From contig JAGVPN010000253.1 in NCBI GenBank assembly GCA_020052215.1, positions 1-9,075 of the forward strand: a stretch of 9,075 nt of DNA, given 5' to 3'. The translations under genes were made by a program, and so were the position numbers. Numbering within the stretch: position 1 is the first letter of the stretch; each line of letters opens with the position of its first letter. The notes below the pieces were generated by a model. The model searched no databases. It saw only the letters and a program-made list of their open reading frames with translations, and had not been told where the DNA came from. The stretch is from Syntrophobacterales bacterium. Its GTDB lineage: Bacteria > Desulfobacterota > Desulfobaccia > Desulfobaccales > 0-14-0-80-60-11. Positions 1 to 6,401 of the stretch are shown in pieces.

Positions 1-1
1 C

Positions 2-1177
2 CATAAGAAGCGAGTCGGCATGGAAGTCTCCATTGCGGTGAGCCATGCGGTGCAGCTGGCTCGGGCCGAAGCCATCGCGGCGTATCCCATCACCCCCCAG
101 ACCCACATCGTGGAGCACCTTTCTTCCCTGGTGGCCAACGGCGATCTGGAGGCGGAATTCGTCACGGTGGAGTCCGAGCACTCCGCCATAAGCGCCTGCA
201 TGGGCATGAGCGCCGCGGGGGCCCGGACCTATACCGCCACGAGTTCTCAGGGCCTGGCCTTGATGAATGAAATCGTGTTTATCACCTCGGCCATGCGGCT
301 GCCCATCGTCATGACCGTGGCCAACCGGGCCTTGTCCGGCCCGTTGAGCATCTGGAACGACCACAGTGACATCATGGCGGCCCGGGATATCGGCTGGATT
401 CAGATCTTCACCGAAAACGGCCAGGAGGCCTTCGACCACAGCGTCATGGCCTTCAAGATCGCTGAAGACCACCGGGTGGTTCTGCCCACCATCATCAACA
501 TGGACGGCTTCATCCTCACCCACGTGGTGGAAGCCCATGAGTTGATGGACCAGGAAACCGTGGACCGTTTCCTGCCGGAGCTGGTCCCCTACCACAAGCT
601 GGACCCCGCCAAGCCCGTGACCATGGGGGCCTTTGCCATGCCGGAACTTTTTACCGAATGCAAGATGGCCCACGAGATGGCCCTGACCGGCGCTTACGGC
701 CCCATCCTGGAAATCTGGAAGGAGTGGGGCGAACTCACCGGCCGCCATTACAAACCCGTGGAGACCTACCGCACCGACGACGCCAAGGTAATCATCATGA
801 TGATGGGCTCCCTGGCCCAGGTGGCCGAAGTGGCGGTGGACGCCATGCGGGATCAGGGCATACCGGTGGGGTTGGTGAAAATCCGGTTGTGGCGGCCCTT
901 CCCCTTTGCTGATTTGCGGCAAGCCCTGGCCGGGGCGGAACTCGTCGTCGTCTGCGACCGGGCCCTGTCTCTGGGCGGCGCCGCCGGGCCGGTCTTGGCG
1001 GAGGTGCGCAGCGCCATGTATCCCCTGGCGCACCGGCCCCACATCCTCGGTTACACCGTGGGCCTGGGAGGCCGGGACGTGCAGCCCGAGGCCTTTGAGG
1101 AACTGGTGCGGCACGCCCAGGCCGAAGTCAAGCAGGGACCCAGCCAGGAATTCTATATCTATGGGGTAAGAGGCTGA
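2..1177 (+). CDS. porA: Pyruvate:ferredoxin oxidoreductase alpha subunit, 5' end outside window
   Basis: Alpha subunit of a multi-subunit, thiamine diphosphate (TPP)-dependent 2-oxoacid oxidoreductase, which reversibly converts pyruvate and CoA to acetyl-CoA, CO2 and reduced ferredoxin in the cytoplasm. Numbering from the ATG at position 20, the N-terminal domain shows YPITPQT (22-28), TSSQGLALM (74-82) and an NRALSGPLSIWNDHSD segment (102-117), all typical of PorA. The C-terminal transketolase-type domain II spans roughly 255-360 and includes KIRLWRPFP and GLGGRD. The frame stays open to the left edge, reading HKKRVG before the ATG. I remember Desulfobacterota PorA proteins beginning with M-x(1-3)-KRVGMEVSIA, and there is no clear ribosome binding site before position 20, so the true start is probably just outside the window. 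The stop overlaps the porB start by one base (TGATG). The family call is firm; pyruvate as substrate is likely but inferred. Confidence 0.92.
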   Translation, partial: HKKRVGMEVSIAVSHAVQLARAEAIAAYPITPQTHIVEHLSSLVANGDLEAEFVTVESEHSAISACMGMSAAGARTYTATSSQGLALMNEIVFITSAMRLPIVMTVANRALSGPLSIWNDHSDIMAARDIGWIQIFTENGQEAFDHSVMAFKIAEDHRVVLPTIINMDGFILTHVVEAHELMDQETVDRFLPELVPYHKLDPAKPVTMGAFAMPELFTECKMAHEMALTGAYGPILEIWKEWGELTGRHYKPVETYRTDDAKVIIMMMGSLAQVAEVAVDAMRDQGIPVGLVKIRLWRPFPFADLRQALAGAELVVVCDRALSLGGAAGPVLAEVRSAMYPLAHRPHILGYTVGLGGRDVQPEAFEELVRHAQAEVKQGPSQEFYIYGVRG

Positions 1178-2163
1178 TGGAAAAGTTTGGATTTGCGGAA
1201 AGCACGAAATTCGATACGTACGCCTCGCGCATGATGCCCCGGGATGAGTTCTTCACCTCGGGCCACCGGTCCTGCCAGGGCTGCGGCGAGGCCTTGGCGG
1301 TGCGGTGGGCCTGTAAGGCCATCGGTAAAGACGCCATCATCGCCCACGCCACCGGCTGCATGGAGATCGTCTCCTCGGGCATGCCCCAGACCGCCTGGAT
1401 GAACCCCTGGATTCACGTGGCCTTCGAAAACACCTCGGCGGTGGCTTCCGGCATCGAAGCCGCCCTGAGGATTCTGGAACGCAAGGGCAAACTCAAAGGC
1501 CCCATGCCCAAGGTGGTGGCCATGGGGGGCGACGGCGGCACCAGCGACATCGGCCTCCAGTCACTTTCCGGGGCCCTGGAGCGGGGCCACAACTTCACCT
1601 ACATCTGCTGGGACAACGAAGCCTATATGAACACCGGCATCCAGCGTTCCAGCGCCACCCCCTTCGGGGCCATGACCACCACGTCTCCTCCCGGCAAGCT
1701 CAGCTTCGGCCAGAGCACCTGGAAGAAAGACATGCTGGCCATTGCCGTGGCTCACGGCATTCCCTATGTGGCCACCGCCTCCCCGGGATACCTCTTCGAC
1801 CTCTACTTCAAGGTGAAAAAGGCCATAGAGACCCCAGGACCGGCTTATATCAGTATCCTGTCCGTCTGCCCCACGGGTTGGCGGTCGGCCACCGACCTGT
1901 CGGTGCGCCTGGCCCGGCTCGCCACCGAAACCGCGGTTTTTCCCCTGTTTGAAGTGGTGGACGGCAAGTACCGGCTTACCGTGGAGCCCCCAAAAATCCG
2001 GCCCATCCGGGATTACCTCAAACCCCAGGGCCGGTTCCGGCATCTGAGGGACCCGGAGATAGAATTCATCCAGAAGCAGACTTTGGCCAGGTATAAGCTG
2101 CTGCTGGAAAAATGCCAGTCGCCCTTTCCGGAATTCGCCCCGGTGCACCTGCGCGAAGGATGA
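1177..2163 (+). CDS. porB: Pyruvate:ferredoxin oxidoreductase beta subunit
   Basis: The 328-residue TPP-binding subunit that carries the catalytic centre and the proximal [4Fe-4S] cluster. The TPP/Mg signature is GDGGTSDIG (118-126) followed by WDNEAYMNTG (145-154). Four cysteines match the cluster pattern known from pyruvate:ferredoxin oxidoreductase domain VI: C33 and C36 (CQGC), C61 (ATGCME) and C231 in CPTGW. The CPTGW motif supports a pyruvate-type rather than a 2-oxoglutarate-type enzyme, although that distinction is from memory. Length is normal for a separate PorB. The start codon overlaps the porA stop (TGATG), implying translational coupling, and the end overlaps the first possible start of the NuoE-like gene. 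No gamma subunit (CoA/ferredoxin docking) or delta subunit (2x[4Fe-4S]) lies between porB and the diaphorase genes, so these are expected upstream of porA. Confidence 0.94.
   Translation: MEKFGFAESTKFDTYASRMMPRDEFFTSGHRSCQGCGEALAVRWACKAIGKDAIIAHATGCMEIVSSGMPQTAWMNPWIHVAFENTSAVASGIEAALRILERKGKLKGPMPKVVAMGGDGGTSDIGLQSLSGALERGHNFTYICWDNEAYMNTGIQRSSATPFGAMTTTSPPGKLSFGQSTWKKDMLAIAVAHGIPYVATASPGYLFDLYFKVKKAIETPGPAYISILSVCPTGWRSATDLSVRLARLATETAVFPLFEVVDGKYRLTVEPPKIRPIRDYLKPQGRFRHLRDPEIEFIQKQTLARYKLLLEKCQSPFPEFAPVHLREG
2155..2160 (+). promoter_or_regulatory. Ribosome binding site deciding the NuoE-like start
   Basis: GAAGGA lies inside the last codons of porB, 8 nt before the ATG at 2169. Two other in-frame ATGs at 2160 and 2163 lie on or within 2 nt of it, too close for initiation. 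This favours 2169 as the main start. A start at 2163 would add only two residues (MT). Confidence 0.55.
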
Positions 2164-2168
2164 TGACT

Positions 2169-2627
2169 ATGACCGATCCACAACGACTTGAAACCATCAT
2201 GTCCCGTTACGCGGGAGTGGCTGCGGACCTGATCCCCGTGCTCCAGGATATTCAGGACGAATTCAACTACCTCCCCAAAGACGAATTGAAGGTGGTGGCC
2301 CAGCATCTGAATGTTCCCCTGACCCGGGTCTATAGCGTGGCCACTTTCTTCAAGATGTTCTCCCTGGAGCCCAGGGGCAAGCATCTGATCCGGGTCTGCC
2401 TGGGCACCGCCTGCCACCTCCGGGGCGGCCAGCGCCTGGTGGAAACAGTGGGGCGCCGCCTGAACGTGGGGCCGGGTCATGCCACCGAGGACCTGCAATT
2501 CTCCCTGGAAACCGTGGGCTGCCTCGGGTCCTGCGCCCAAGCCCCCTTGATGATGATTGACGACAAGTACTTCGGGCGCATGGCTGTGGATAAGGTCCCT
2601 AAGATATTGAAACCTTACAAACCATAA
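2169..2627 (+). CDS. NuoE-like [2Fe-2S] thioredoxin-fold subunit of a soluble NAD(P)-linked diaphorase
   Basis: A 152-residue member of the NuoE/24-kDa family (HydC/HndA-like). It has an N-terminal helical part (about 1-65, with the YSVATFF signature at 55-61) and a C-terminal thioredoxin-like ferredoxin domain. The [2Fe-2S] ligands are C77 and C82 (C-x4-C in CLGTAC) and C118 and C122 (C-x3-C in CLGSC). In complex I and electron-bifurcating hydrogenases this subunit sits beside the FMN-containing NuoF-like subunit and may tune electron transfer from the flavin. Here it follows porB directly and precedes a NuoF-like gene by 16 nt, so it most likely belongs to a Por-diaphorase complex. It is not part of a complex I operon: no membrane subunit is present. 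An ATG at 2112 in the same frame lies deep inside porB, lacks family similarity upstream of 2163, and was not used. Confidence 0.9.
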   Translation: MTDPQRLETIMSRYAGVAADLIPVLQDIQDEFNYLPKDELKVVAQHLNVPLTRVYSVATFFKMFSLEPRGKHLIRVCLGTACHLRGGQRLVETVGRRLNVGPGHATEDLQFSLETVGCLGSCAQAPLMMIDDKYFGRMAVDKVPKILKPYKP

Positions 2628-2643
2628 GAGCTGAGACACGGAT

Positions 2644-4500
2644 ATGCCTAAGTTTGAATCCATGAACCACCTGGAGGAATACCGGGGCCGACTTCTCAGC
2701 AGCCGGAATCCGCAGGAGCCGCAGGTGCTTGTATGTGGCGGCCCCGGCTGTTTGCCCATGGGGAGTGAAGAAGTCGCGGCGGCTTTTCAGGCAGAGCTGA
2801 AGCAGCGAGGACTGAATGGCAACGTCGTCCTCAAAGAGAGCGGCTGCCAGGGGTTGTGCGCCAAGGCCGTCAAGGTCATGTTGCGGCCCCAGGGGATTAC
2901 CTACCAGCAGGTGACCGCCGAGGATGTCCCGGAAATCGTCGAAGCGACCCTGGTCAACGGCAAGATTCTGGATAAGTTCTGCTACCAGGACCCCGCCGAC
3001 GGGTCCGTCAAGGCTTATAAGTCCAAAGTGCCTTTCTACCAGGGGCAGCGTCCCATCGTGTTGGGCAAAATGGACCTCATCGACCCCACCAGCCTGGACG
3101 ATTACCTGGCCCAGGGCGGCTATCAGGCCCTCCAGAAAGTCTTGGGCGGCAAGAGTCCCGAGGCCGTCATCGACGCGGTGGAGCGGTCCGGCCTCCGGGG
3201 TCGGGGCGGCGGCGGCTTTCCCACCGGGCGCAAATGGCGTCTCTGCCGGCAGGCGCCCGGGGACGTCAAATACCTGATCTGCAACGGGGACGAAGGCGAC
3301 CCCGGGGCCTTCATGGACCGGGCCGTCATGGAAGGCGACCCCCATGCCGTCCTGGAAGGCATGATCATCGGAGGCTTTGCCATCGGCGCTAACCAGGGCT
3401 ATATTTACGTGCGCCACGAATATCCCCTGGCGGTGAAGCGCCTGGCTCTGGCCATCGACCAGGCCCGGGAAGCGGGTCTTTTGGGAGCCAACCTCCTGGG
3501 GTCCGGCTTCAGCTTTGACGTCAAGATCAGCAAGGGCGCCGGGGCCTTTGTCTGCGGCGAAGAGACCGCCCTCATCGCCTCCATGGAAGGGGACATCGGC
3601 GAACCCCATCCCCGCCCGCCTTATCCTGCGGTCGCCGGTCTCTGGGGCAAGCCCACGGTGATCAACAACGTGGAAACCTGGGCCAACGTCCCGGCGATAA
3701 TGAGCCATGGCCCTGAATGGTATGCCGCCATCGGCACCGAGAACAGCAAGGGCACCAAGGTCTTCTCCCTGGTGGGCGCGGTGAATAACACCGGCCTGGT
3801 GGAAGTGCCCATGGGCACCACCCTCAGACAGATGGTCTATGATCTGGGCGGCGGCATCCGCGACGGCGGGGAATTTAAAGCGGTCCAGACCGGCGGCCCC
3901 TCCGGCGGCTGCATCCCCAAGCAGTTTCTGGACCTGCCGGTGGATTACGACAGCCTCCAGTCCGTGGGTTCGATTATGGGCTCCGGCGGCATGATCGTCA
4001 TGGACGAAACCAGTTGCATGGTGGACGTGGCCCGCTACTTCATGTCCTTCCTCCACGACGAGTCCTGCGGCAAGTGCACCCCCTGCCGGGAAGGCACCAA
4101 GCACCTGCTGGAGATCCTCACGGAAATCACCAAAGGCAATGGCAAGGAAGAGCACATCCCTCTGATGGAAGAATTGTGCGACACCATGGCCGCCGCTTCC
4201 CTCTGCGGCCTGGGCCAAAGCGCGGTCAATCCCGTCAGGAGCACCCTGAAATATTTCCGGGAGGAATACGAGGCCCATATCCTCCACAAGAAATGCCCGG
4301 CCCTGGTCTGCCGGCCCCTGTTAAAATACACCGTTGACCCCGAGACCTGCACCGGTTGTCTGGCCTGTGTCCGGGAGTGCCCGGTCGACGCCATCCACGG
4401 GGAAGCTGCCGAACCGCAAGTCATCGATCAGGAACTCTGCGTCAAATGCGGCATGTGCCACGCGGTCTGCAAATTCGATGCAGTTAAGGTAGAGTCATGA
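2644..4500 (+). CDS. NuoF-like FMN/NAD(P)H-binding diaphorase subunit with N-terminal [2Fe-2S] and C-terminal 2x[4Fe-4S] domains
   Basis: The 618-residue electron-input/output subunit, built like HydB/HndC of soluble NAD(P)-linked hydrogenases rather than the shorter NuoF of complex I. Domains in order: a thioredoxin-like [2Fe-2S] domain (C31, C36, C68, C72); an FMN-binding glycine-rich loop GRGGGGFPTGRKW (186-198); an NAD(H)-site segment GAGAFVCGEETALIASMEG (298-316); an SLBB domain (about 365-440); a [4Fe-4S] site (SCGKCTPC, C475/C478/C481, plus C521 in SLCGLG); and a bacterial ferredoxin domain with C569/C572/C575/C579 and C599/C602/C605/C609. All expected ligands are present, so the protein appears intact. 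The C-terminal ferredoxin domain is the natural docking point for a PorD-like partner or free ferredoxin. It ends with a 4-nt ATGA overlap into the next gene. NAD versus NADP preference cannot be read from the sequence. The ribosome binding site is weak. Confidence 0.93.
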   Translation: MPKFESMNHLEEYRGRLLSSRNPQEPQVLVCGGPGCLPMGSEEVAAAFQAELKQRGLNGNVVLKESGCQGLCAKAVKVMLRPQGITYQQVTAEDVPEIVEATLVNGKILDKFCYQDPADGSVKAYKSKVPFYQGQRPIVLGKMDLIDPTSLDDYLAQGGYQALQKVLGGKSPEAVIDAVERSGLRGRGGGGFPTGRKWRLCRQAPGDVKYLICNGDEGDPGAFMDRAVMEGDPHAVLEGMIIGGFAIGANQGYIYVRHEYPLAVKRLALAIDQAREAGLLGANLLGSGFSFDVKISKGAGAFVCGEETALIASMEGDIGEPHPRPPYPAVAGLWGKPTVINNVETWANVPAIMSHGPEWYAAIGTENSKGTKVFSLVGAVNNTGLVEVPMGTTLRQMVYDLGGGIRDGGEFKAVQTGGPSGGCIPKQFLDLPVDYDSLQSVGSIMGSGGMIVMDETSCMVDVARYFMSFLHDESCGKCTPCREGTKHLLEILTEITKGNGKEEHIPLMEELCDTMAAASLCGLGQSAVNPVRSTLKYFREEYEAHILHKKCPALVCRPLLKYTVDPETCTGCLACVRECPVDAIHGEAAEPQVIDQELCVKCGMCHAVCKFDAVKVES

Positions 4501-5219
4501 AAAACGATTCAGTGAGTCTGACCATTGACGGCAAACCGGTCCAGGTTCCGGCGGGGACCGCGCTTCTGTTGGCGGCCAAAGCCAACAATATCGACATTCC
4601 CACCCTGTGCTACCACCCGGAACTTAAGCCCGAGGGCCACTGCCGCCTGTGCGTGGTGGAAATCGGCACGGCGCCCCGCACCCGCCTGGTGAATTCCTGC
4701 ACCTACCCGGCCGAGCCCGGGTTAGTGGTGCAGACCGCGTCGGCGAAAGTCCTGGCCTCCCGGCGCATGGTGCTGGAACTCCTCCTGGCCCAGGCGCCCG
4801 CGGGGGAGCACCTCAAGGAAATGGCTGCGGCCATGGGCGTGCACGAAACCCGCTTTAAGAAAGGGGACCCCGCGGCCCGCTGCATCCTGTGCGCCCAGTG
4901 CGTCCGCACCTGCCGGGAGGTGGTGGGGGTGAGCGCCATTTCCATGGCCTTCCGCACCCCGAAAAAGCGGGTGGCCACCCCCTTCGCCGAGCAGTCCGAG
5001 GCCTGCATCGGCTGCGGCTCCTGCGTCTTTATCTGCCCCACCAACACCATCGCCTACACCGAGAAGGACGGTATCCGCACCGTCTGGGGCCGGAAATTCG
5101 AACTCCAGCCCTGCAACAAGTGCGGCAACTATATCGCCCCCAAGGCCCAACTGGAACACTGGGCCAAACTCACCGGCGACCCGGTGGAAAGTTTCTACGT
5201 CTGCAAGGATTGCCGGTAG
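4497..5219 (+). CDS. Short NuoG/HoxU-like iron-sulfur subunit without a catalytic domain
   Basis: A 240-residue electron-transfer subunit. Its N-terminal plant-type [2Fe-2S] domain has ligands C38, C49, C52 and C68. The next region (about 92-125) is where complex I NuoG and many hydrogenase subunits carry the His-Cys [4Fe-4S] motif; here it reads LLAQAPAGEHLKEMAAAMG with no cysteine, so that cluster is absent. Two [4Fe-4S] motifs follow: C129/C132/C135/C139 and C170/C173/C176/C180. A C-terminal CxxC pair (C206/C209 and C236/C239) could bind zinc or another cluster. The protein ends there, without an H-cluster domain or molybdopterin domain. I recall similar short HoxU-like proteins accompanying NuoEF-like modules in anaerobes. 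The ATGA overlap and an AAGGT ribosome binding site about 6 nt upstream support the start. Its likely role is wiring between the Por ferredoxin subunit and the NuoF-like flavin subunit. Confidence 0.88.
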   Translation: MKNDSVSLTIDGKPVQVPAGTALLLAAKANNIDIPTLCYHPELKPEGHCRLCVVEIGTAPRTRLVNSCTYPAEPGLVVQTASAKVLASRRMVLELLLAQAPAGEHLKEMAAAMGVHETRFKKGDPAARCILCAQCVRTCREVVGVSAISMAFRTPKKRVATPFAEQSEACIGCGSCVFICPTNTIAYTEKDGIRTVWGRKFELQPCNKCGNYIAPKAQLEHWAKLTGDPVESFYVCKDCR

Positions 5220-5251
5220 CCGGGCACAGACATTTATGCTGATTAATCGTC

Positions 5252-5273
5252 GGGGCGGTTCGCGAACCGCCCC
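5252..5273. repeat. Perfect 22-bp GC-rich palindrome in the convergent intergenic region
   Basis: Each half-site is GGGGCGGTTCG and its exact complement follows with no spacer. It lies 32 nt after the NuoG-like stop codon. No T-tract follows on either strand, so it is not a textbook intrinsic terminator, although it could fold in RNA. From memory, GGGCGGTTCGCGAACCGCCC-type sequences are dispersed repeats in many bacterial genomes. Confidence 0.75.
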
Positions 5274-5291
5274 TACATTCGTTGATGGTAG

Positions 5292-5320
5292 GGCGGGCCT
5301 CCGTGCCCGCCTGCTTTATT
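5292..5320 (+). terminator. Candidate terminator hairpin after the Por-diaphorase operon
   Basis: GGCGGGC (5292-5298) pairs perfectly with GCCCGCC (5305-5311) around a 6-nt loop, followed by the modestly T-rich TGCTTTATT. It sits 73 nt past the last operon stop codon. The sequence also resembles a common dispersed repeat (GGGCGGGCCTCCGTGCCCGCC-like), so it may be a repeat that also serves as a terminator. Confidence 0.45.
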
Positions 5321-5323
5321 CTG

Positions 5324-5363
5324 GGCGGGGCCGGGGGGATTTTTCGTAAGAGATTCCCCCGCC
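5324..5363. repeat. Imperfect inverted repeat just beyond the pdxA stop
   Basis: GGCGGGG (5324-5330) can pair with CCCCGCC (5357-5363) across a 26-nt loop. A competing stem uses the G-run at 5333-5338 and the C-run at 5356-5360. It lies 17 nt beyond the pdxA stop codon on the - strand and could contribute to ending pdxA transcription, but it has no clear U-tract in that direction. Confidence 0.3.
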
Positions 5364-5380
5364 TTCCCCCAAATCATCTA

Positions 5381-6397
5381 TCACTTCCCAAACCTCCGCT
5401 TCGCCATCTCCGCCGCCATCATGATCGCCGCCTTGAGGCTGAGAGAGGCGGCCTTGCCGGTGCCCGCCAGGTCATAGGCGGTGCCGTGGTCCACCGAAGT
5501 GCGGATGATGGGCAGCCCCAGGGTGACGTTCACCCCGTCCATGAAGTGTAATAATTTCAGAGGGATGAGCCCCTGGTCGTGGTACATGCAGATGATGGCC
5601 GCGAACTCCCCTTGGCTATGGCGCCAGAACAGGGTGTCGGCCGGGAAGGGGCCCTCCACGGCCAGGCCCGCGGCCTGGGCCTCTTTGACCGCCGGAATGA
5701 TAATCGCCTCTTCTTCGTGGCCGAACATACCGTCTTCGCTGGCGTGGGGGTTGAGGGCCGCCACTCCCAGGGGTACCCCGGCCAGCCCAAAATCCCGGTC
5801 CAACGCCCGGGAGGCGAGGTGGAAAAGCCGCACCAGGCCTTCCCGGGTGATTCGCTTCGGCACTTCAGATAAGGCGCAGTGAATGGTGGCCAGGACCACC
5901 CGGAACTCCCCCCCGGCCAGCATCATGGCAAACTCGGCGGTCTTGGTCTTCTCCGCCAAAAGCTCGGTGTGGCCAGGATAATCGTAGCCCGATAGCTTCA
6001 TGGAGATCTTGCTGATGGGGGCGGTGACCAGGCCCGCCACTTTTTCCGCCAGGGCCAGATCAATGGCGGTGAGGATGTAGCCGACCATGGCCGCACCGGA
6101 GGCGGGAGTGGGGCGGCCGTACGAAAGGTCTGCGGGCGCCAGCTGGGACAGGGGCATGAGGTCCAGGGTCCCCAGTTGGTAGCGCCCCGCCCCGGGGCGG
6201 TCGGCTAGATGGATTTTTAGGGCCGGGTCCAGGGCCAGGCGGGCCCGCTCCAGGGCGCTCAGGTCGCCCAGGACCAGGGGCCGGCACCCCTGGTAAATCC
6301 GGGCGTCAACCAGGGCCTTGACGATGATCTCGGGCCCCACTCCCACCGGGTCGCCCATGGTCAGGGCCAAAATGGGTTTAACGGTCGATTCGCTCAT
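5381..6397 (-). CDS. pdxA: 4-hydroxythreonine-4-phosphate dehydrogenase
   Basis: A 338-residue cytoplasmic enzyme of the DXP-dependent vitamin B6 pathway. It oxidises 4-phosphohydroxy-L-threonine with NAD(P)+, and the product is condensed by PdxJ into pyridoxine 5'-phosphate. The family signature GDPVGVGPE is at 15-23. The three divalent-metal histidines known from E. coli PdxA correspond to H143 (PGHTELL), H218 (LNPHASEDG) and H273 (YHDQG). TAPISK (126-131) and RTSVDHGTAYDLAGTGKA (299-316) are also typical. The ATG at 6397 was chosen because family similarity starts there, with a GGGGGG-containing ribosome binding site about 10 nt upstream; the frame stays open further upstream but overlaps the phosphoesterase gene. 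The start lies 4 nt after the phosphoesterase stop, so the two are probably co-transcribed. PdxA-like paralogues acting on other phosphorylated hydroxy acids exist, so exact substrate specificity is inferred. Confidence 0.92.
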   Translation of the reverse strand: MSESTVKPILALTMGDPVGVGPEIIVKALVDARIYQGCRPLVLGDLSALERARLALDPALKIHLADRPGAGRYQLGTLDLMPLSQLAPADLSYGRPTPASGAAMVGYILTAIDLALAEKVAGLVTAPISKISMKLSGYDYPGHTELLAEKTKTAEFAMMLAGGEFRVVLATIHCALSEVPKRITREGLVRLFHLASRALDRDFGLAGVPLGVAALNPHASEDGMFGHEEEAIIIPAVKEAQAAGLAVEGPFPADTLFWRHSQGEFAAIICMYHDQGLIPLKLLHFMDGVNVTLGLPIIRTSVDHGTAYDLAGTGKAASLSLKAAIMMAAEMAKRRFGK

Positions 6398-6401
6398 CAG
6401 G

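Noticed and set aside
2599..4287. 562-codon open frame on the - strand
   Set aside because: It lies entirely opposite the motif-complete NuoF-like gene. High GC in third positions leaves antisense frames open, and its translation shows no family motif.
2169..5219. NAD-dependent [FeFe] hydrogenase (HydABC/Hnd) operon
   Set aside because: NuoE/F-like subunits fit, but the third protein ends at 240 residues with no H-cluster domain, and the upstream partners are Por subunits.
2169..5219. Respiratory complex I (nuo) operon
   Set aside because: No membrane or quinone-module subunits are present, the NuoF-like protein carries extra [2Fe-2S] and 2x[4Fe-4S] domains, and the NuoG-like protein is too short.
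5282..5551. 89-codon + strand reading frame between the operon and pdxA
   Set aside because: It starts in a palindromic repeat and runs antisense into pdxA, with no recognisable protein features.
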